From: Nitrospirota bacterium
GTDB lineage: Bacteria > Nitrospirota > Thermodesulfovibrionia > Thermodesulfovibrionales > UBA6898
Reading direction: 5' to 3'
Assembly (NCBI GenBank): GCA_021787505.1
Contig: JAJYLU010000057.1
Span: forward strand, 1 to 8,324
Length of the DNA stretch: 8,324 nt
The notes beneath the pieces were generated by a model. That model did not search any database. It was given only the letters and a program-made list of their open reading frames with translations, and had not been told where the DNA came from. The position numbers and the translations under genes are program-made. Of this stretch, positions 5,769-8,324 are shown piece by piece; the stretch's first letter is position 1; every line of letters begins with the position of its first letter.

Positions 5769-6362
5769 ATGACGAAGGACGTTAGAGAAGAAAGGCTGCG
5801 GTCTAGGGCAAGGGAGATATCCCGGTTTTACTCCCGGAGCGGCAGGATGCCGAGTTTCTCGGAGATCGGGGAGATGACAGGGATCCGTTCGAAGAACGCG
5901 GTCTACAAGCTCGTCAATAAACTTGCGGCGCTCAAGGTCCTCGAAAGGGACGCGAAGGGGAGACTTATCCCGGGTTCGATCGCTGCCCCGGTGAAGATCC
6001 TCGGCACGGTCGAGGCCGGGTTCCCAAGTCCCGCAGAGGAAGAACTGGTGGACACCCTTTCCCTGGACAACCTTCTTATCCAGAACCCGGAGGCCACCTT
6101 CCTCCTCAAGGTGTCCGGCGATTCGATGTCAGGGGCCGGGATACTGCCCGGGGATATGGTGCTCGTCGACAAAGGGCAGACGCCGAAGAGCGGCGACATC
6201 GTAATTGCCGAGGTAGACGGCGAATGGACGATGAAATATCTAGAAAAAAGAGGGGAAAACGTGGCCCTCATCCCAGCAAACCCCAACTATAAGCCGATAC
6301 GGCCGAAAAAGGAGCTCAAGATCGCCGGCGTGGTGACGGCGGTGGTGAGGAAATATAGGTGA
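5769..6362 (+). CDS. lexA: LexA, SOS repressor and self-cleaving protease
   Basis: LexA represses DNA-damage genes and cleaves itself when stimulated by RecA filaments. From ATG 5769 the product is 197 residues, close to the 202 of E. coli. Residues 1-70 form the LexA winged-helix DNA-binding domain (FYSRSGRMPSFSEIGEMTG, then KNAVYKLVNKL). The cleavage site is Ala83-Gly84 in VEAGFPSP. The catalytic dyad is Ser119 in GDSM and Lys156 in TMKYL. Its own promoter carries a LexA box. There is no ribosome site before the ATG and the predicted transcript starts there, so translation is probably leaderless. A longer frame from TTG 5733 would begin inside the -35 box and is rejected. A UmuD-like protein is excluded by the DNA-binding domain. 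The last codons coincide with an 18-base repeat found again after the toxin gene. Confidence 0.95.
   Translation: MTKDVREERLRSRAREISRFYSRSGRMPSFSEIGEMTGIRSKNAVYKLVNKLAALKVLERDAKGRLIPGSIAAPVKILGTVEAGFPSPAEEELVDTLSLDNLLIQNPEATFLLKVSGDSMSGAGILPGDMVLVDKGQTPKSGDIVIAEVDGEWTMKYLEKRGENVALIPANPNYKPIRPKKELKIAGVVTAVVRKYR
6333..6350 (+). repeat. 18-base direct repeat, copy 1 (lexA 3' end)
   Basis: GTGACGGCGGTGGTGAGG occurs here, coding for V-T-A-V-V-R near the lexA C terminus, and again exactly at 7370-7387. The copies bracket the small membrane protein and the toxin-antitoxin genes, as attachment-site duplications do. Confidence 0.7.
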
Positions 6363-6393
6363 CGGAAACAATGAATCACGAGGAGGAACAAAA

Positions 6394-6564
6394 ATGATTG
6401 ACCTGAAATTTCTTGGAGAGCTTTTTTATCTGGGCGTAGCGCTCAGTACTTTTTATGGCGCATGGAGTCTTTTACGAGGATACAGGCGGATAAACTCGAC
6501 AGTTATCAAGACCCACATTACTGCATATAAGCTCCAGAAGATGGTCGAGGGCCGCTCGCGATGA
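6394..6564 (+). CDS. Small single-span membrane protein, 56 residues
   Basis: I do not recognise this protein. It has 56 residues, starting MIDLKFLGEL, with one hydrophobic segment at about residues 9-28 (ELFYLGVALSTFYGAWSLL) followed by a basic region (RGYRRINS) and a polar tail ending VEGRSR. The positive residues after the segment suggest an N-out, C-in orientation. It is supported as a real gene by an ideal ribosome site, AGGAGG at 6381-6386, seven bases before the ATG. It lies 31 bases behind lexA with no terminator in between, so it should be co-transcribed from the SOS-controlled promoter. Small membrane proteins induced by DNA damage can inhibit cell division (SidA in Caulobacter, YneA in Bacillus). 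A similar role here is a guess from context only. Confidence 0.7.
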   Translation: MIDLKFLGELFYLGVALSTFYGAWSLLRGYRRINSTVIKTHITAYKLQKMVEGRSR

Positions 6565-6584
6565 TGCGAATAAGGAAGCTCGCC

Positions 6585-6613
6585 TTGTGCATTTTTCTGA
6601 ATTCTGATATTCT
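6585..6613 (+). promoter_or_regulatory. Candidate promoter of the toxin-antitoxin pair
   Basis: TTGTGC (6585-6590) and TATTCT (6608-6613) are separated by 17 bases and resemble -35 and -10 boxes (four of six matches each). Both arms of nearby inverted repeats overlap the -10 region, as expected for an autoregulated promoter. This assignment is tentative. Confidence 0.45.
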
Positions 6614-6636
6614 AAATTCAGAATTTAAAATATCAG
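6595..6636. promoter_or_regulatory. Interleaved inverted repeats before the antitoxin gene
   Basis: There are two perfect inverted repeats in A-B-A'-B' order. A is TTCTGAATT (6595-6603) with A' AATTCAGAA (6615-6623). B is CTGATATT (6604-6611) with B' AATATCAG (6629-6636). B' touches the antitoxin ribosome site AGGAGG (6635-6640). The array overlaps the candidate -10. It probably serves as the operator for the AbrB-type antitoxin or its complex with the toxin, but it could also act in RNA as alternative hairpins. Confidence 0.65.
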
Positions 6637-6646
6637 GAGGCCTGTA

Positions 6647-6934
6647 ATGGAGAACGTGAAAACAGCTATAGCAGAGATAAAGTCCCGCGGTCAGCTGACG
6701 ATACCGAAGAAGATAAGGGAATCGAGCCATCTGGAAGAAGGCCAGGTGGTCTCTATCATACCGGTGGGTGAATCAGTAATCATCACGCCGAAAAGGCTTG
6801 AGCTCGATGAGGCGCGAAGACAGATCAGAAGGATCATGAAGGCATCGGGGCTTTCGGAAAAAGAGCTGCTCAAGGGACTAAAAGATGAAAGGGAAGCGCT
6901 TTACAGGGAAACCTATGGCAAAAAGGGGCGTTAA
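6647..6934 (+). CDS. AbrB/MazE-type antitoxin of a PIN toxin pair
   Basis: This 95-residue protein has an AbrB/SpoVT-like swapped-hairpin DNA-binding domain at residues 8-52: IKSRGQLTIPKKIRE, then LEEGQVVSIIPVGESVIITPKR. The charged helical C terminus (residues 53-95) is the usual toxin-binding part. It should bind its own promoter and neutralise the PIN ribonuclease encoded next. The start ATG 6647 has AGGAGG at 6635-6640, six bases away. It overlaps the toxin gene by 20 bases (or 50 with the longer toxin start), the normal arrangement for such pairs. The interleaved inverted repeats just upstream are probably its operator. Confidence 0.88.
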   Translation: MENVKTAIAEIKSRGQLTIPKKIRESSHLEEGQVVSIIPVGESVIITPKRLELDEARRQIRRIMKASGLSEKELLKGLKDEREALYRETYGKKGR

Positions 6935-7373
6935 GGTATTCCTCGACTCGAACGTCATCATATCGGGCCTTTTCTCCGATAAGGGTGCCCCCCGCGTAAT
7001 CCTCGACCTTTTGTGCCTTGGGCTCCCCGTTCTCACAGGCGCAACAGGAGAATACAATCTCATTGAAATTGAACGGAACCTGAAGAAAAAAATGCCGGAT
7101 ATTCTTCCCATATATAAGAAATATCTTCCCTTGCTGAACCTTGAAGTCGTACCCTTGCCTTTCTCGGGAGAAATTAATAAGTTGTCCGGGGCTACTTCCG
7201 ATAAGGATATCCCTGTTCTCGCGTCGGCAGTCAGCGGCAAGGTGGACTTTCTTGTGACAGGGGACAAGAAAGATTTTAGCGGGGTGAGGGGGAAATATTC
7301 ATTCAGGATAGTGACTCCGGCGGAATTTCTGGATGTGATCATGCCTGAGGTGCTTAAGGCGGTGGAGGAGTGA
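6915..7373 (+). CDS. PIN-domain ribonuclease toxin
   Basis: This is a PIN-family endoribonuclease of the 'putative toxin component' group, expected to cut RNA when free of its antitoxin. From ATG 6915 it has 152 residues. The acidic metal-binding residues of the fold are visible: Asp11 in VFLDSN, an acidic cluster near Glu51/Glu53 in LIEIERNL, Asp98 in SDKDIPVLASA and Asp117 in LVTGDKKDF. The set looks intact, so the toxin is probably active. I prefer 6915 because the PIN fold begins directly after it; an ATG at 6885 with AAGGGA at 6872-6877 would add ten residues and is a real alternative. The frame overlaps the antitoxin gene, which couples their translation. The stop codon lies within the second copy of the 18-base repeat. 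Confidence 0.88.
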   Translation: MAKRGVKVFLDSNVIISGLFSDKGAPRVILDLLCLGLPVLTGATGEYNLIEIERNLKKKMPDILPIYKKYLPLLNLEVVPLPFSGEINKLSGATSDKDIPVLASAVSGKVDFLVTGDKKDFSGVRGKYSFRIVTPAEFLDVIMPEVLKAVEE

Positions 7374-7387
7374 CGGCGGTGGTGAGG
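7370..7387 (+). repeat. 18-base direct repeat, copy 2 (after the toxin gene)
   Basis: This is an exact copy of lexA bases 6333-6350. Read in the lexA frame it continues V-T-A-V-V-R-Y-N-E and stays open until TAA at 7418-7420, two bases before the next gene. It therefore looks like a displaced lexA 3' end rather than random similarity. Confidence 0.7.
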
Positions 7388-7421
7388 TATAACGAATGTT
7401 TTTACAGGGGGTTCTCATAAC

Positions 7422-8273
7422 ATGATGCTTGAGAGACTTCCAATTTTAAAAGATGACGGCCTTATAACACCCGAAGTTGGCTTATGGGCTGAATATAAAT
7501 ATCGTCTTGTGTGGAATTACGCCAAGATGTTTGCAGCGTCAATGAAAGCCAAGTGGGATGCTCGGATATATATAGACCTTTATGCCGGGGCGGGGCGATC
7601 CAGGATTGAAAACACAAAAACAATTGTGCCCGCGTCTCCTTTGTTAGCTATGGACATTCCTAATAAGTTCGACAAATACATTTTTTGCGAAAATGATAAA
7701 GAGAAAGTGCAAGCATTGAAGGCAAGGATCGGAAGAGATTATTCGGATAGCAATGTAAGTTTTATTGAGGCCGATGTGAACAAAAATATTGAGGAGGTTA
7801 TATCAAATATTCCGAGGCATCATAAAGGGTTCAAAGTTCTTACCTTTTGTTTCGTCGATCCCTTCAATGTCAGAAATCTCAATTTTCAGACTATTAAAAA
7901 ATTGGCTGAGAAGTATATAGATTTTCTGATTTTGATCCCTTCCGGGATGGATGCCAATAGGAATATTTCGTATTATATAGATGAATCAAGCACGGCAGTT
8001 GAAGATTTTACGGGCGCATCGCAATGGAGAGATGAATGGCGTTTGAAAGGAGCGAGATGGGAAAATTTCGGTCTTTTCTTTGCCGATCTTTTTGGTCGCC
8101 AAATGCGAACGTTAACCTATTTTTACGAAGGTTTGGCCGATATGGTACACGTAAGGTCAACTGAAAAAAATCTTCCTTTATACCATCTCGCATTTTTCAG
8201 TCGCAATGAATTGGGCAGGAAATTTTGGAAAGAAGCGAGAAAATATAGCGATGATCAGCTTGATTTGTTGTAA
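7422..8273 (+). CDS. tcmP: Three-Cys-motif partner protein, TcmP family
   Basis: The 283-residue protein matches the TcmP family, named because its genes sit beside those of three-Cys-motif (Gp37/Gp68-like) proteins; the biochemical role is not established. It has features of an S-adenosylmethionine-dependent methyltransferase fold: YIDLYAGAGRS at residues 50-60 (motif I, Asp52, Gly56, Gly58), FCENDKEK at 88-95, FIEADVN at 114-120 and FCFVDPF at 142-148, which occupies the place of the D-P-P-Y catalytic motif of DNA adenine methyltransferases. The C-terminal part ends with LPLYHLAFFSRNELGRKFW. The start is ATG 7422 with AGGGGG at 7406-7411; ATG 7425 is also possible. The DNA is markedly AT-richer than the genes before it (22 G/C in the 60 bases 7801-7860, against 34 in 2401-2460), suggesting horizontal transfer. 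The next gene starts 17 bases later. Confidence 0.8.
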   Translation: MMLERLPILKDDGLITPEVGLWAEYKYRLVWNYAKMFAASMKAKWDARIYIDLYAGAGRSRIENTKTIVPASPLLAMDIPNKFDKYIFCENDKEKVQALKARIGRDYSDSNVSFIEADVNKNIEEVISNIPRHHKGFKVLTFCFVDPFNVRNLNFQTIKKLAEKYIDFLILIPSGMDANRNISYYIDESSTAVEDFTGASQWRDEWRLKGARWENFGLFFADLFGRQMRTLTYFYEGLADMVHVRSTEKNLPLYHLAFFSRNELGRKFWKEARKYSDDQLDLL

Positions 8274-8290
8274 TTCCCCGAGGAGACGAT

Positions 8291-8324
8291 ATGACGCAGC
8301 TTTCTGACATAGAGTGGACGGAAG
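8291..8324 (+). CDS. Start of a probable Gp37/Gp68-like (DUF5131) protein, cut off
   Basis: Only eleven codons are visible before the window ends: MTQLSDIEWTE. An I-E/S-W-T-(D/E) start is typical of the phage Gp37/Gp68-like family (DUF5131), three-Cys-motif proteins thought to be radical-SAM-like. The family regularly neighbours TcmP. GAGGAG at 8280-8285 lies five bases before the ATG. The call rests on this short match plus the neighbour, so it is likely but not proven. Confidence 0.65.
   Translation, partial: MTQLSDIEWTE

Noticed and set aside
6561..6647. 28-codon frame between the small membrane protein and the antitoxin
   Set aside because: It has no ribosome site of its own and consists mostly of the operator repeats; listed only as part of the overlap chain.
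1..8324. CRISPR array, tRNA, rRNA or insertion sequence
   Set aside because: I saw no regularly spaced long repeats, no tRNA-like cloverleaf ending in CCA, no rRNA-like sequence and no transposase. The heptad run is too short and contiguous to be CRISPR.

Overview
This window looks like a chromosomal segment of an anaerobic, probably Gram-negative bacterium. It carries an Rnf membrane complex in the order C-D-G-E-A-B, as in Clostridium and Acetobacterium rather than the A-B-C-D-G-E order of gammaproteobacteria. The RnfB is long and very rich in ferredoxin motifs, and the next gene is an exported carbonic anhydrase. I would guess Nitrospirota (Thermodesulfovibrionia-like) or Desulfobacterota, but the sequence alone does not settle this.

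Layout: 1-4589 holds the 3' end of rnfC followed by complete rnfD, rnfG, rnfE, rnfA and rnfB, with short gaps or overlaps and good Shine-Dalgarno sites. Together they form a ferredoxin:NAD+ oxidoreductase that couples electron transfer to Na+ or H+ movement. A strong intrinsic terminator (4621-4648) closes the operon. A signal-peptide-bearing beta-carbonic anhydrase follows so closely (GTG at 4678) that its transcription probably depends on read-through. From 5365 to 5732 I see no credible gene, only a perfect GC hairpin and a run of 7-base repeats.

From 5733 comes a compact SOS locus. A consensus TTGACA/TATAAT promoter has a GAAC-N4-GTTC LexA box in its spacer, and lexA starts so close to the -10 that its mRNA should be leaderless. 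A 56-residue single-span membrane protein with a strong ribosome site sits 31 bases after lexA. Next is an AbrB-type antitoxin/PIN-domain toxin pair behind an unusual set of interleaved inverted repeats. An exact 18-base copy of the lexA 3' end recurs just after the toxin gene, so the roughly 1-kb small-protein plus toxin-antitoxin block looks like an insertion at the end of lexA.

After that the DNA becomes visibly AT-richer. A three-Cys-motif partner protein (TcmP family, methyltransferase-like) is followed by the first codons of what is probably its usual partner, a Gp37/Gp68-like (DUF5131) three-Cys radical-SAM-type protein. This pair has no established function and is the best candidate in the window for an undescribed system. 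Other points of interest are an RnfE lacking one of the two cysteines expected to bind the intramembrane iron-sulfur cluster, and an RnfB enlarged by an internal ferredoxin duplication and an extra N-terminal hydrophobic segment.
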